A DNA stretch of 22,349 bases, taken from contig CALGYU010000065.1 of assembly GCA_937934685.1 (NCBI GenBank), positions 1 through 22,349 on the forward strand. The letters are read 5' to 3'. Origin of the DNA: an uncultured Acholeplasma sp. (lineage in GTDB: Bacteria; Bacillota_I; Bacilli_A; Acholeplasmatales; Acholeplasmataceae). A program made the translations under genes and the position numbers. Position 1 is the first letter of the stretch, and each line of letters begins with the position of its first letter. This document shows, in pieces, positions 7,913 through 15,615 of this stretch. Below the pieces are notes generated by a model. It did not search any database. It was given only the letters and a program-made list of their open reading frames with translations, and was not told the origin of the DNA.

Positions 7913-8298
7913 GATTTAAGGTAACCTCTTACAGTGGTACTTTATATCAAGATGAAATTGACTATGTAGTTGTTAAAAACCATGATGGAGAAACAGCTAT
8001 TTTAGAAAGACACGTTCCAATTATTTTAACAGTAGATGAAGGATACATTAAATTAGTCTCAGGTAGTAATGAATCTTTCTTAATTGTTGAAAAAGGAGTC
8101 GTTGTTTTTAAAAACAATGAACTAAATGTTTTAGCATTATCCGCAATGATGGCTAAAACATATCAAAAAGCATTATCCGCTTTTATGGCTGCTAAAAAAC
8201 AAAACCTTGAAATTGAAAAACAAGACAATATGGATATGTCAAAGTTAGAAAGAGAATTAAGGGAAAACATTATGAAAAGTGGAGCAGGAAGATTATGA
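7909..8298 (+). CDS. atpC: ATP synthase F1 subunit epsilon
   Basis: Links gamma to the c-ring and in many bacteria restrains ATP hydrolysis. The 129 residues have the N-terminal beta-sandwich (about 1-82; 'GETAILERHVPIILTVDEGYIKL' corresponds to the usual 'GdigILpgHap...l..G') and a C-terminal helical hairpin (about 85-125). The first helix is less alanine-rich than in many species. It overlaps atpD by 4 bases and the next gene by 4 bases. Confidence 0.9.
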   Translation: MRFKVTSYSGTLYQDEIDYVVVKNHDGETAILERHVPIILTVDEGYIKLVSGSNESFLIVEKGVVVFKNNELNVLALSAMMAKTYQKALSAFMAAKKQNLEIEKQDNMDMSKLERELRENIMKSGAGRL

Positions 8299-8501
8299 TG
8301 GATTATTTTATATATCTTCCAGTTTTCATCATAGGGTTTGCCGTATCTTTTCATATCATCAAATCTATCCAAATTGAAAAGATTTTTAGAAAAGGTAAAA
8401 TCAGTGAAATACATGTCGCTAGTTTTATTATTTCAATTATTGTTGGCCATCTATTAGCAGATTGGGCTTTAACTATGGTTCATATATTTTCAAACCAATA
8501 A
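8295..8501 (+). CDS. DUF1146 (YwzB-like) small membrane protein
   Basis: 68 residues with two membrane segments (about 3-22 and 42-63) separated by a basic loop (Lys/Arg at 28-38). Size, two-helix pattern and place directly after atpC match the YwzB/DUF1146 family, found at the same position in Bacillus. Its function is unknown; the recurring link to the ATP synthase operon suggests a part in assembly or membrane bioenergetics, which is inference. The start overlaps atpC (ATGATGG, with the atpC stop inside). Confidence 0.75.
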   Translation: MMDYFIYLPVFIIGFAVSFHIIKSIQIEKIFRKGKISEIHVASFIISIIVGHLLADWALTMVHIFSNQ

Positions 8502-8506
8502 AAAAT

Positions 8507-8533
8507 AAGGGCACTCAAGTGTGAGTGCCCTTT
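8507..8533. terminator. Intrinsic terminator ending the atp operon, probably bidirectional
   Basis: A 9-bp GC-rich stem, GGGCACTCA (8509-8517) with TGAGTGCCC (8522-8530), and a 4-nt loop. It is flanked by A-rich sequence on the left and TTTAGTTT on the right. It lies between the DUF1146 gene and the stop of the convergent minus-strand gene, so it can serve both. Confidence 0.85.
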
Positions 8534-8552
8534 AGTTTATATTATCACATAT

Positions 8553-9170
8553 TTAAATAGAAACGGGCATTTTAAGCAATGTCTTTTCCAAATAAATCAC
8601 TTCAGATAATAAATATTTAATCTCTTCTAATAAATTTAAATTTTCTTCCTTTTCAAAAATAAGGGTATAAGTAACGTCATTTAAATACTCTTTCTCAGAA
8701 ATCATCACTTGATCCTTAAAATGCTGATCCATCTTATCAATTAAATGATAAGGAAAACTAATCTTAACCACTGGAGCAAACACTTTCTTATAAAAAGATC
8801 CAACCTCATTTAAAGCCTCTAAAGGCGCTTTAGCATAAGCTCTAATCAAACCGCCAGCACCTAATTTAATACCACCAAAATACCTAATCACAACCGCATA
8901 AACATTGGTTAAGTTTTTTTGTTTTAAAATTTCTAAAATAGGAATCCCTGCCGTTCTACTAGGTTCACCATCGTCATTAGCAGACGCATATTCACCTTTA
9001 GCACCAAAAACATAAGCACTACAATAATGATTGGCTTTAGGATAATCTTTTTTTAATTTTAACATAATAGCATCAAGTTCAGATAAATCCTCAATAGGAG
9101 TTAAGATTGCGATAAATCTAGACTTTTGAATGACAATCTCATAAGTTATTTGTTCGTTTAAATAAATCAT
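8553..9170 (-). CDS. IMPACT/YigZ family protein (UPF0029)
   Basis: 205 residues matching the YigZ/YvyE family. N-terminal KSRFIA, HYCSAYVFG, the signature DDGEPSRTAGIPILE (about 66-80) and VVIRYFGGIKLGAGGLIRAYAKA (about 93-115). The C-terminal ferredoxin-like domain (about 140-205) is also typical. In eukaryotes IMPACT inhibits the GCN2 stress kinase; the bacterial role is poorly defined. ATG at 9170 was chosen because homology starts there and GGTGAT lies 3 nt upstream. An open frame extends to 9272 but would run through the promoter region and overlap the divergent gene. Confidence 0.88.
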   Translation of the reverse strand: MIYLNEQITYEIVIQKSRFIAILTPIEDLSELDAIMLKLKKDYPKANHYCSAYVFGAKGEYASANDDGEPSRTAGIPILEILKQKNLTNVYAVVIRYFGGIKLGAGGLIRAYAKAPLEALNEVGSFYKKVFAPVVKISFPYHLIDKMDQHFKDQVMISEKEYLNDVTYTLIFEKEENLNLLEEIKYLLSEVIYLEKTLLKMPVSI

Positions 9171-9173
9171 TAT

Positions 9174-9194
9174 ATCACCATATTTAGTATACCA
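9174..9194 (-). promoter_or_regulatory. Extended -10 promoter and GGTGAT ribosome binding site of the yigZ-like gene
   Basis: On the minus strand the order is TGG TATACT (9194-9186), 6 nt, GGTGAT (9179-9174), 3 nt, ATG (9170). No convincing -35 is present. GGTGAT pairs with the anti-Shine-Dalgarno end of 16S rRNA (full complement TAAGGAGGTGAT). Transcription would begin at or just before GGTGAT, giving a leader of about 9-10 nt. Confidence 0.55.
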
Positions 9195-9234
9195 TATGAA
9201 AATATAAAATATAGTTTTATTCTTATGATAAATT

Positions 9235-9243
9235 TGATATAAT
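9235..9243 (+). promoter_or_regulatory. Extended -10 promoter of the degV gene
   Basis: TGA TATAAT is a consensus -10 with TGN extension, 27 bases before the chosen ATG. The -35 region (about 9215-9220, TTTTAT) is poor. The promoter is back to back with the yigZ-like promoter. Confidence 0.55.
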
Positions 9244-9270
9244 AATTGCAAAAGAGTGGGGGCAAACAAC

Positions 9271-10128
9271 ATGAAAGTAAGAGTTGCTACAACATCAACA
9301 GGATGTTTAGATTATTATGATAAACCGCATGACATAGATACCATTAGAATTAAAATCTATTCAGATGGCAAAGAGTATTTAGATGGTAAAACCATGCGAG
9401 CAGAAGAGTTTTACGATATTTTAAGACAAAACCCTGAATGGGTACCAAAAACCAGCCAGCCTTCAGTAGGTGAGGTTTTAGAGTACTTTGAATCCTTAGT
9501 TGAGCAAGGTTATGACACTGTCTTTGTAACTACCATCTCTAGTGCATTAAGTGGAACCATTAACTCTATTAGACAAGCAGGAACCCTCATTGAAGATAAA
9601 TTAAAAGTCATCGTTTATGACACTAAAACCGTTTGTTTCTCAGAAGGATATTTTGCTTTAGAAGCAGACAGACTTTTTAAAGAAGGAAAATCAATTGATG
9701 AGGTTATCACATACCTAGATTTTTTAAAAAATAATAATACCATCTATTTTGCAGTAGACTCACTCATTCAGTTGGTTAATAACGGTAGACTCACAGGGGC
9801 TAAAGCCTTCTTAGGAAAACTATTAAAAATTAAACCTATTTTACAAGTTGAGGGCACTGGGCAAATTGTCTCTATAGAAAAAACAAGAAACATCAAAAAA
9901 GCTTTAAGTTCAATTGCGGATTTAGTAAAAAACTACACTGAAGGTAAAGACTATTTTGCACATATTCTTTACACAGGAAATCCAACCCTAAAAACATATT
10001 TCCTAGAGGTCTTAAAGGAAGAACTAGGTATTGAAAATCTACATGAAGCACCAGCCACACCAGTAGTAGGGGCTCATATAGGACCAGATGTCATAGGCAT
10101 TGGAATCTTTATTAAACCAGAAAACTAG
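9271..10128 (+). CDS. DegV family fatty-acid-binding protein (FakB-like)
   Basis: 285 residues matching DegV proteins, which bind a single fatty acid and, as FakB, present it to the kinase FakA for incorporation into phospholipid. Landmarks are VATTSTGCLD at the start, TSQPSVGEV (61-69), TTISSALSGTINS (87-99), NNGRLTGAKAFLGKLLKIKPIL, and the C-terminal AHIGPDVIGIG. ATG 9271 was preferred: GTGGGGG upstream is a ribosome binding site 8 nt away, whereas a GTG at 9256 would overlap that site. A fatty-acid scavenging role would suit a wall-less organism but no fakA is in this window. Single-gene unit between its promoter and terminator. Confidence 0.88.
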   Translation: MKVRVATTSTGCLDYYDKPHDIDTIRIKIYSDGKEYLDGKTMRAEEFYDILRQNPEWVPKTSQPSVGEVLEYFESLVEQGYDTVFVTTISSALSGTINSIRQAGTLIEDKLKVIVYDTKTVCFSEGYFALEADRLFKEGKSIDEVITYLDFLKNNNTIYFAVDSLIQLVNNGRLTGAKAFLGKLLKIKPILQVEGTGQIVSIEKTRNIKKALSSIADLVKNYTEGKDYFAHILYTGNPTLKTYFLEVLKEELGIENLHEAPATPVVGAHIGPDVIGIGIFIKPEN

Positions 10129-10147
10129 TTTACGGCTAGTTTTTTTT
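10121..10147 (+). terminator. Intrinsic terminator after degV
   Basis: AAAACTAG (10121-10128) pairs with CTAGTTTT (10136-10143) around a 7-nt loop and is followed by more T residues to 10147. The degV stop codon TAG lies inside the left arm. Confidence 0.75.
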
Positions 10148-10172
10148 ATAGGCGAAAAAAAACTAAAAATAG

Positions 10173-10193
10173 TGTTATAATATGAATGGTGAT
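10173..10193 (+). promoter_or_regulatory. Extended -10 promoter and GGTGAT ribosome binding site of cca
   Basis: TGT TATAAT (10173-10181), 6 nt, GGTGAT (10188-10193), 5 nt, ATG (10199). No -35 is evident. The predicted transcript starts about at the GGTGAT, leaving a leader of about 11 nt. The same arrangement appears before the yigZ-like gene and walJ. Confidence 0.6.
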
Positions 10194-10198
10194 TAATT

Positions 10199-11347
10199 AT
10201 GGAAAAAATACGAAAAGCACAGAAAATCATTAGGATTTTTAGGAAACATGAATTTGAAGCATACATTGTAGGTGGGGCAGTTAGGGACCATGTTTTAAAC
10301 ATCCCTTTAACAGATATTGATATTACAACCAACGCTAAACCACATGAAGTGTCAAAAATTTTTAAAACAGAACCAACAGGTGTTAAATATGGCACAGTAA
10401 CAGCCTTTTTTGAAGATGAACAATTTGAAATAACTACATATAGACAAGATGGATCATATGATGATAACAGACACCCTTCAGAAATTGTCTTTAGTGACAA
10501 TGTCTTAGATGACTTATCTCGTAGAGACTTTAGAATGAATGGTCTTCTAATGGATGATAATTTAAATGTCATAGACCATGTAGAAGGGCTAGAAGATATT
10601 AAGCAAAAAGTCATTCAAACCATTGGTGATCCAGCACAACGCTTTAAAGAAGATAGCTTAAGAATGCTTAGAGCCGCTTATTTTGAATCTAAGCTTGGTT
10701 TTAAGATACACATGGATACTTTAGTTGCGATGAGAAATCAAGCAGGTTTAATCGAGAATTTAGCCAATGAACGAGTTTTACAAGAAATGATTAAAATCAT
10801 TAAAGGAGAACACGCTAAAAAAGCGTTTATCACTTTAATGGATACGGGTATAGATAAATACTTACCAGGCTTAGAAAAAGGCTTGATTCAAGCAGTTAAA
10901 ATTAAAAAGAAATTAACAGTAGATATCTTTTTTATGATGGCTTTTAGTTTAAACAAAATCGTTCCTAAAGCATGGAAGTTTTCTAATAAACATAGACATC
11001 GTTATCAAACTATTTCTCATATTGTCAACAGAGTTAAAAAGATTGATGAACTGACATTATATGAATATGGCATAGAAAACTGTTTACTAGCTAATCACAT
11101 TCAAGTTCTTTTAGGATATGATGAAGATAAAGAAAAAGCTATCCGTCATATGTATGATAAAATGACGATTAAAAGTGAATTAGATTTAAAACTATCCGCA
11201 ACAGAAATGCTAGAAAGAACTCAAAAGAAAGCAGGTTCTTGGGTAGGAAATATTAGAAAAGAATTGGTTGAAAAAGTATTAAAAAATGAAATAGAAAATG
11301 AAAAAGAAGTACTATATTCATATGTATTAGAAAAGATTGGAGAATAA
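10199..11347 (+). CDS. cca: CCA tRNA nucleotidyltransferase (class II)
   Basis: Adds or repairs the 3' CCA of tRNAs using CTP and ATP without a nucleic acid template. 382 residues. The nucleotidyltransferase head has YIVGGAVRD (22-30), the metal-binding pair Asp39/Asp41 in TDIDITTNA, and GVKYGTVTAFF. Motif B/C region LSRRDFRMNGL and the EDSLRMLRAAYFESKLGF block that follows in the neck are typical of CCA-adding enzymes and the related poly(A) polymerases. The C-terminal body (about 230-382) is more diverged. CCA enzyme is the better call because a Mollicute needs one and the base-recognition region matches. Cotranscribed with yhaM, 3 bases downstream. Confidence 0.9.
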   Translation: MEKIRKAQKIIRIFRKHEFEAYIVGGAVRDHVLNIPLTDIDITTNAKPHEVSKIFKTEPTGVKYGTVTAFFEDEQFEITTYRQDGSYDDNRHPSEIVFSDNVLDDLSRRDFRMNGLLMDDNLNVIDHVEGLEDIKQKVIQTIGDPAQRFKEDSLRMLRAAYFESKLGFKIHMDTLVAMRNQAGLIENLANERVLQEMIKIIKGEHAKKAFITLMDTGIDKYLPGLEKGLIQAVKIKKKLTVDIFFMMAFSLNKIVPKAWKFSNKHRHRYQTISHIVNRVKKIDELTLYEYGIENCLLANHIQVLLGYDEDKEKAIRHMYDKMTIKSELDLKLSATEMLERTQKKAGSWVGNIRKELVEKVLKNEIENEKEVLYSYVLEKIGE

Positions 11348-11350
11348 AAA

Positions 11351-12274
11351 ATGAAACGAATTCCAGGAAAAAAATATGATATCGTTGGAAAAGTCGAAGG
11401 CATTAATAAGGGAGAAAACTTTTATAATACAACGGTTCTAATTGAGGATAACCAACACATTAACATTAAACTTGAAAACAATGAAACGGATCTTGCTTTA
11501 GGTAAAATGTATTGTTTTACCGTTAGAACAGAGGAAAGAAATGAAAATGAAATTGTGTTTGTTAATGAATCATTTAAGATGGCTGAAGAAGTTTTATCTG
11601 ATGATGAGTTAGAAAAATATTTAAAAATGTTTTATGAATATGCTCCAATGGGTTTAAAAGACATAAAAAAAGAAGTCGAAAGTTTTTTAAACGCAATTGA
11701 TAATAAAGTGATATATGAAATTACAAAACATATTTATCAAAAGAACATTAAACAGTTTTATCTACATCCAGCAGCAACCAAATTTCATCACTCATATTTT
11801 GGGGGATTAAGTTATCACACCTTAAGTATGTTAAGATTGGTTGAAGGTTTTATTAAGGAATACCCATATTTAAATAAAGATTTACTTTATAGTGGTATCA
11901 TTTTACACGACATGGCAAAAATCGATGAGATTAGCGGTGTTGATGGTGAGTATACTAAAGAAGGTTTACTGGTTGGTCATTTAGTGATGGGAACGGTTAA
12001 TATTGATAGAGTTGCTCATGAACTAGGATATCAAGACACAGAAGAGGTTTTAATGCTTAAACACATCATTTTATCTCATCATGGTCAGTTAATCTATGGG
12101 GCAGCTAAAAAGCCTCAAACAGGGGAAGCTTTACTGTTGTGGTACTTAGATACAATTGACTCTAAACTAAGAGTTTTAGGGGAACAATTAGAGTTAACCA
12201 ATGAAGGTAGCTTCACACAAAGTGTTGCGGTGTTAGATAAAAATAGATTTTATAAAGATAAAATTAAAAAATAA
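11351..12274 (+). CDS. yhaM: 3'-5' exoribonuclease YhaM (OB-fold plus HD domain)
   Basis: 307 residues in two parts. The N-terminal OB-fold for nucleic acid binding is about 8-75. The HD metal-dependent phosphohydrolase domain (about 135-290) has its ligands in HPAATKFHHSYFGGLSYHTLSM (His146/147, His156), ILHDMAK (His186, Asp187), LSHHG (His243/244) and the closing WYLDTID. The order matches YhaM/CbfI, which trims RNA 3' ends in Gram-positive bacteria. GGAG at 11339-11342 inside the end of cca serves the start. Pairing with cca puts tRNA end-making and RNA 3' trimming in one transcript. Confidence 0.9.
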   Translation: MKRIPGKKYDIVGKVEGINKGENFYNTTVLIEDNQHINIKLENNETDLALGKMYCFTVRTEERNENEIVFVNESFKMAEEVLSDDELEKYLKMFYEYAPMGLKDIKKEVESFLNAIDNKVIYEITKHIYQKNIKQFYLHPAATKFHHSYFGGLSYHTLSMLRLVEGFIKEYPYLNKDLLYSGIILHDMAKIDEISGVDGEYTKEGLLVGHLVMGTVNIDRVAHELGYQDTEEVLMLKHIILSHHGQLIYGAAKKPQTGEALLLWYLDTIDSKLRVLGEQLELTNEGSFTQSVAVLDKNRFYKDKIKK

Positions 12275-12275
12275 T

Positions 12276-12321
12276 AAAAACATCATTAAGAATTCAACTT
12301 TCTCTTAATGATGTTTTTTTT
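12276..12321. terminator. Intrinsic terminator after yhaM
   Basis: A 16-bp perfect stem, AAAAACATCATTAAGA (12276-12291) with TCTTAATGATGTTTTT (12303-12318), has an 11-nt loop and a run of eight T ending at 12321. The left A-run could also give a short U-tract on the minus strand. Confidence 0.85.
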
Positions 12322-12329
12322 GTCTTTAT

Positions 12330-12356
12330 AAAAAAAGGAACTACATGATGTAGTCC
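12330..12356 (-). terminator. Intrinsic terminator of the minus-strand lipoprotein gene
   Basis: On the minus strand GGACTACA, loop TCA and TGTAGTTCC form a hairpin with one bulged T, followed by seven T residues. It lies 10 bases after the stop of the lipoprotein gene and faces the yhaM terminator. Confidence 0.75.
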
Positions 12357-12365
12357 CTAATGTTT

Positions 12366-15300
12366 TTATTTAAAAATTGTGAACCAGTCTCCATAAACAG
12401 TAGCGAAATATTCATTACCTTTAGAAGCAGTTGTATAAACTGGATGATCACCATTAATAATTGAGTATGAGAAGAATTGGTTTTCATTAATTGAGATTAA
12501 AGTATTTAATCTTTCTTGAAGACCAGCAACGCCACTCTTAATAGTGTAGTCACCACCAAATACAAATCTTAAAGATAAGTATAGGCTCATGTTATCTGAA
12601 TCATATAGGTTTTTTACTGGAGTGAAGTAAGTAGTGATTGCAGTTTGTACACTTGATGGTAAACTTTCAACTCCGGTTGCTTCTCCTGATTCTTTTAGAT
12701 AAATAGCAATTTGTTGATAAGTTAAAGTATCTTCTTCGTTATAAGCTTTTAAGAATACTTCTTTATCTGTAATCGTTGGATCTTTGAATTCAGAAACATA
12801 TAAGTCGCTTTCTGATTCAGAGATTGCTGAAGAACCTTTAAATGCAGCTGTACCAATTAATGTATGCCATCCGAAAGCAGTTTCTAACCCTAATGAAGTC
12901 GTGTTATCAGTGCTTCTAGGAGTTGTGAATACATGTGGTAAGTTTGCTTCGTTAAAGTCTTCTGCAGAGAAGTAATCTAATACATCTGACATAACATAAT
13001 CATAGAATGTTGCGTCTAATCCTGAAGAAGCAGTTGGGAAGTTAGTTTCATTAGTAACACTTCCAAGTGATTCATATTTAACAAGTAATCCTAATTTTTG
13101 GAAAACAACAAATTTGTTTTCTAGTTCATAGTCTAAGTAACCTGGTAAAAGTTCAAATCTTGTACCGCTAGTATATTTGCTAACAACAGATGAGATACCA
13201 GTAGTAATTGTAGAATATGATTTAGCAGCTTCTTTAATTAAGTTGATTAAACCTGTAATAGCATCAACAGACTCACCATTGATACCGTATTTAGTATCTG
13301 GAGTTGTAAATAAAGCTAGTTGCTCAGGAGTTAAGGTTGAAGGATCATCTGGGTTACCATCAAAGTCTAGATCTACATAAACTAATAAGTGGCTAACAGA
13401 TGCACCTTTATTTTCAGTATAAGCTCTACCAGCAAGTTGTGCGAATTTTTCATAGATACTAGCATTTTCAAATGTAGATTCAATGTCTTTTTCGTATTGG
13501 CTTCTTAATTCACTTAAAATGTATTGGTTTTCAAACGCTTCTTTATTAGATTTAGCATTAAATGCAATTAATAAGAATGTTTTTTGTCCCATAGATTTAG
13601 GGAATCCAGAGCTAGCTAGTTGATCTGATGAAAAGTTGTTTAAAACGTTTTTGAATGCATCTTCTAACTCTTTACGTTTCTCAGAAGAAACAGAATATTT
13701 GTCTGAAGATAAAAGCATTTGATTAAAGATTTTATCAATAGCAGTTGACATACCATAAATTTTTTCTAACTCATTGTATAAATCATCTACTAAAATAGAT
13801 ACGTTTAACTCTTTATCATGAGATTTTAAAGTTAAATTAGCTAGAGTATTGTTATCTTTAAAGCCACCTTTTGTGGTAATACCTTTATCAAAATTGAAGA
13901 TAGTTCTAATCATTGGATCATAGATAGTGAATTTAGCTTCTTTGTATAATTCATCAATTTGAGCTGAAATAAATGAAGATGAAAGTTTTTCTTCTAATAA
14001 TTCAGCAAGAATTTTATCGTGGTATTCTTTTGCTAACTCAGTATCATTAAAGATTTCTTTTTCAGCATCTTTATCTTTTGAGTCTTCATCTGGTACAGTG
14101 ATTAAAATATCTGTATCTTCTTGAATATCAAAGAAGTAAAGTAAGAATCTAGTACCACCGTATGAGTTAGTTCCTTTTGAATAAGGATTTACAACTTCAG
14201 CGTCTTCATCATTTTCATCAACAATAGATTTTCTTAAAGCGTAAACAGCATCTCTTAAACTTGAGTTTGTTGAGAATAATGGGTCTGAGTAGTTGAAAGT
14301 AAAATCATTTTTTAAAGTTTCTAAGTCTGATGAGTCGTAAGAAGCATCATTTAAGTAGTTATAAATTTCAACAAATTTAGCTAAAACTTGTTCAGATGAT
14401 AATAATGCATCATCTTCAGTATTTAACACATAAGCATTATAGAATGTTTTATATTCAGTTGAAGTAAATAAAATACCTTGATTAGCATCTAAGAATTTTT
14501 GATAGTTAATATTTTTATCTTCAATAACAGATTTTGCTTTTTCTTGAGCTTTACCATTTGGTGAAGTCATAATATCACTTAATGTATCTTTATCAGATAC
14601 GTTAGGTAATTCATACCAGTTACCTTGAGTGTTTGCTTTAATACCAGTCATGTATCTTGCTAGTTCAGCTTCGCTATCACTCTTGAATCTAATAACTAAT
14701 GAAGAAATAGAATCAAATTTGCCTTTATAACTTGAGTTATAACGAGCAACAATACTTTCTTCAGATACGTAATTTGCATCTGGTTTTTCTTTGTCTTTGT
14801 TTTCTTCTTGTATTTTATCTAATTGTTTTTTAGCAAATAATTTTTGTGCATAAGCTAATTCATAAACTTCTAATAATTCTTGTTCATAACCAAAAACATA
14901 AGTTTTATTTAATTCTTCTTGCTCTAATTTGCTTGCGTTGTTATATGTATCAATTGCAGTTGTAACAACGTTGTTGATGTGTGTTAATAATTTATTGGTG
15001 TTGATTGCTGGATCAACTAATTTTCTATTATCCACATATTTAGCGATTGATTTAGCGATGTTTACCTCACTAAGCTTCGCAATAGCTTTTAATTCTGTTT
15101 GACCGAAAATAGTGCTGTTAACTGATTTTTCTATTTGAATTAAATCTTCGTCCTTTTCGTAGTCAATTGAATCCAGTTCATCTTTGAAAGTTTGTTTATC
15201 AAAAAGGTTTAAGATGTGGTCTGTTGCGTTAAAACGTAGAACATCATATAATTCCTTTTGAGTTACTTTCTGGTTGTTAATCTCAATGTAAGTAGTATCT

Positions 15301-15416
15301 GCACTAATACTTCCGTATGGAGTTTTATCTCCTGAAGAACATGATGCTAGGATGAATATACTTAACGTTGCGATTAATAACATTGCGAACTTCTTAAGTG
15401 TTTTTGTTTGTTTCAT
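12366..15416 (-). CDS. Large lipoprotein with SurA/PrsA-like foldase features
   Basis: 1016 residues, the largest gene here. A basic N-terminus, hydrophobic stretch and lipobox ILASC place the lipidated cysteine at Cys26, so it is anchored on the outer face of the membrane. Residues 42-60 (TYIEINNQKVTQKELYDVL) resemble the start of SurA/PrsA chaperone domains ('vakVNgekIt..ef...l'). A long Glu/Lys/Asp-rich helical middle follows. Residues 672-682 (ASVSHLLVYVD) resemble the parvulin opening 'a.HIL', and 845-852 (ETAFGWHT) the closing 'eT.fGyHii', with about 170 residues between rather than about 90. DLDFDGNPDD (682-691) looks like a calcium-binding loop. I infer an extracytoplasmic folding factor; isomerase activity is unproven. 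A single-gene unit. Confidence 0.65.
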   Translation of the reverse strand: MKQTKTLKKFAMLLIATLSIFILASCSSGDKTPYGSISADTTYIEINNQKVTQKELYDVLRFNATDHILNLFDKQTFKDELDSIDYEKDEDLIQIEKSVNSTIFGQTELKAIAKLSEVNIAKSIAKYVDNRKLVDPAINTNKLLTHINNVVTTAIDTYNNASKLEQEELNKTYVFGYEQELLEVYELAYAQKLFAKKQLDKIQEENKDKEKPDANYVSEESIVARYNSSYKGKFDSISSLVIRFKSDSEAELARYMTGIKANTQGNWYELPNVSDKDTLSDIMTSPNGKAQEKAKSVIEDKNINYQKFLDANQGILFTSTEYKTFYNAYVLNTEDDALLSSEQVLAKFVEIYNYLNDASYDSSDLETLKNDFTFNYSDPLFSTNSSLRDAVYALRKSIVDENDEDAEVVNPYSKGTNSYGGTRFLLYFFDIQEDTDILITVPDEDSKDKDAEKEIFNDTELAKEYHDKILAELLEEKLSSSFISAQIDELYKEAKFTIYDPMIRTIFNFDKGITTKGGFKDNNTLANLTLKSHDKELNVSILVDDLYNELEKIYGMSTAIDKIFNQMLLSSDKYSVSSEKRKELEDAFKNVLNNFSSDQLASSGFPKSMGQKTFLLIAFNAKSNKEAFENQYILSELRSQYEKDIESTFENASIYEKFAQLAGRAYTENKGASVSHLLVYVDLDFDGNPDDPSTLTPEQLALFTTPDTKYGINGESVDAITGLINLIKEAAKSYSTITTGISSVVSKYTSGTRFELLPGYLDYELENKFVVFQKLGLLVKYESLGSVTNETNFPTASSGLDATFYDYVMSDVLDYFSAEDFNEANLPHVFTTPRSTDNTTSLGLETAFGWHTLIGTAAFKGSSAISESESDLYVSEFKDPTITDKEVFLKAYNEEDTLTYQQIAIYLKESGEATGVESLPSSVQTAITTYFTPVKNLYDSDNMSLYLSLRFVFGGDYTIKSGVAGLQERLNTLISINENQFFSYSIINGDHPVYTTASKGNEYFATVYGDWFTIFK

Positions 15417-15427
15417 TTATCTGTTCA

Positions 15428-15433
15428 CTCCTT
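15428..15433 (-). promoter_or_regulatory. Ribosome binding site of the lipoprotein gene
   Basis: AAGGAG on the minus strand, 11 nt before ATG at 15416. It fixes the start that gives the complete lipoprotein signal peptide. Confidence 0.75.
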
Positions 15434-15459
15434 AAATGGTTTTAAAATACAGCAAGTAT

Positions 15460-15488
15460 AATATAGCATTTTTTAGCCTTTATTGCAA
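15460..15488 (-). promoter_or_regulatory. Promoter of the lipoprotein gene
   Basis: On the minus strand TTGCAA (15488-15483), a 17-bp spacer ending in TGC, and TATATT (15465-15460). This is among the best promoters in the window: good -35, good -10 and TGN extension, suggesting high expression. The leader is about 37 nt. Confidence 0.7.
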
Positions 15489-15570
15489 GAAAATTTTGTA
15501 TATTAAGGCTAAAACTAACCTAGTTTAAGGAATAATATTTAAAACAAAAGAAAAGCATAGATATTTAAGT

Positions 15571-15611
15571 AAGACAAGCGGTTATAAATGTGCTAAAATA
15601 AAAATGGTGAT
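15571..15611 (+). promoter_or_regulatory. Extended -10 promoter and GGTGAT ribosome binding site of walJ
   Basis: AAGACA (15571-15576, weak -35), 17 bp, TGC TAAAAT (15591-15599), 6 nt, GGTGAT (15606-15611), 4 nt, ATG (15616). The predicted mRNA begins about at GGTGAT, with a leader of about 10 nt. The arrangement matches those of the yigZ-like gene and cca. Confidence 0.6.
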
Positions 15612-15615
15612 TATT

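Noticed and set aside
9171..9272. Extended N-terminus of the yigZ-like gene to 9272
   Set aside because: The extra residues are not family-like, would cover the divergent promoter region, and GGTGAT directly precedes ATG 9170.
10039..10614. 191-codon minus-strand open frame over the degV end and cca start
   Set aside because: It is a shadow of two well-supported plus-strand genes, crosses their terminator and promoter, and has no recognisable domain.
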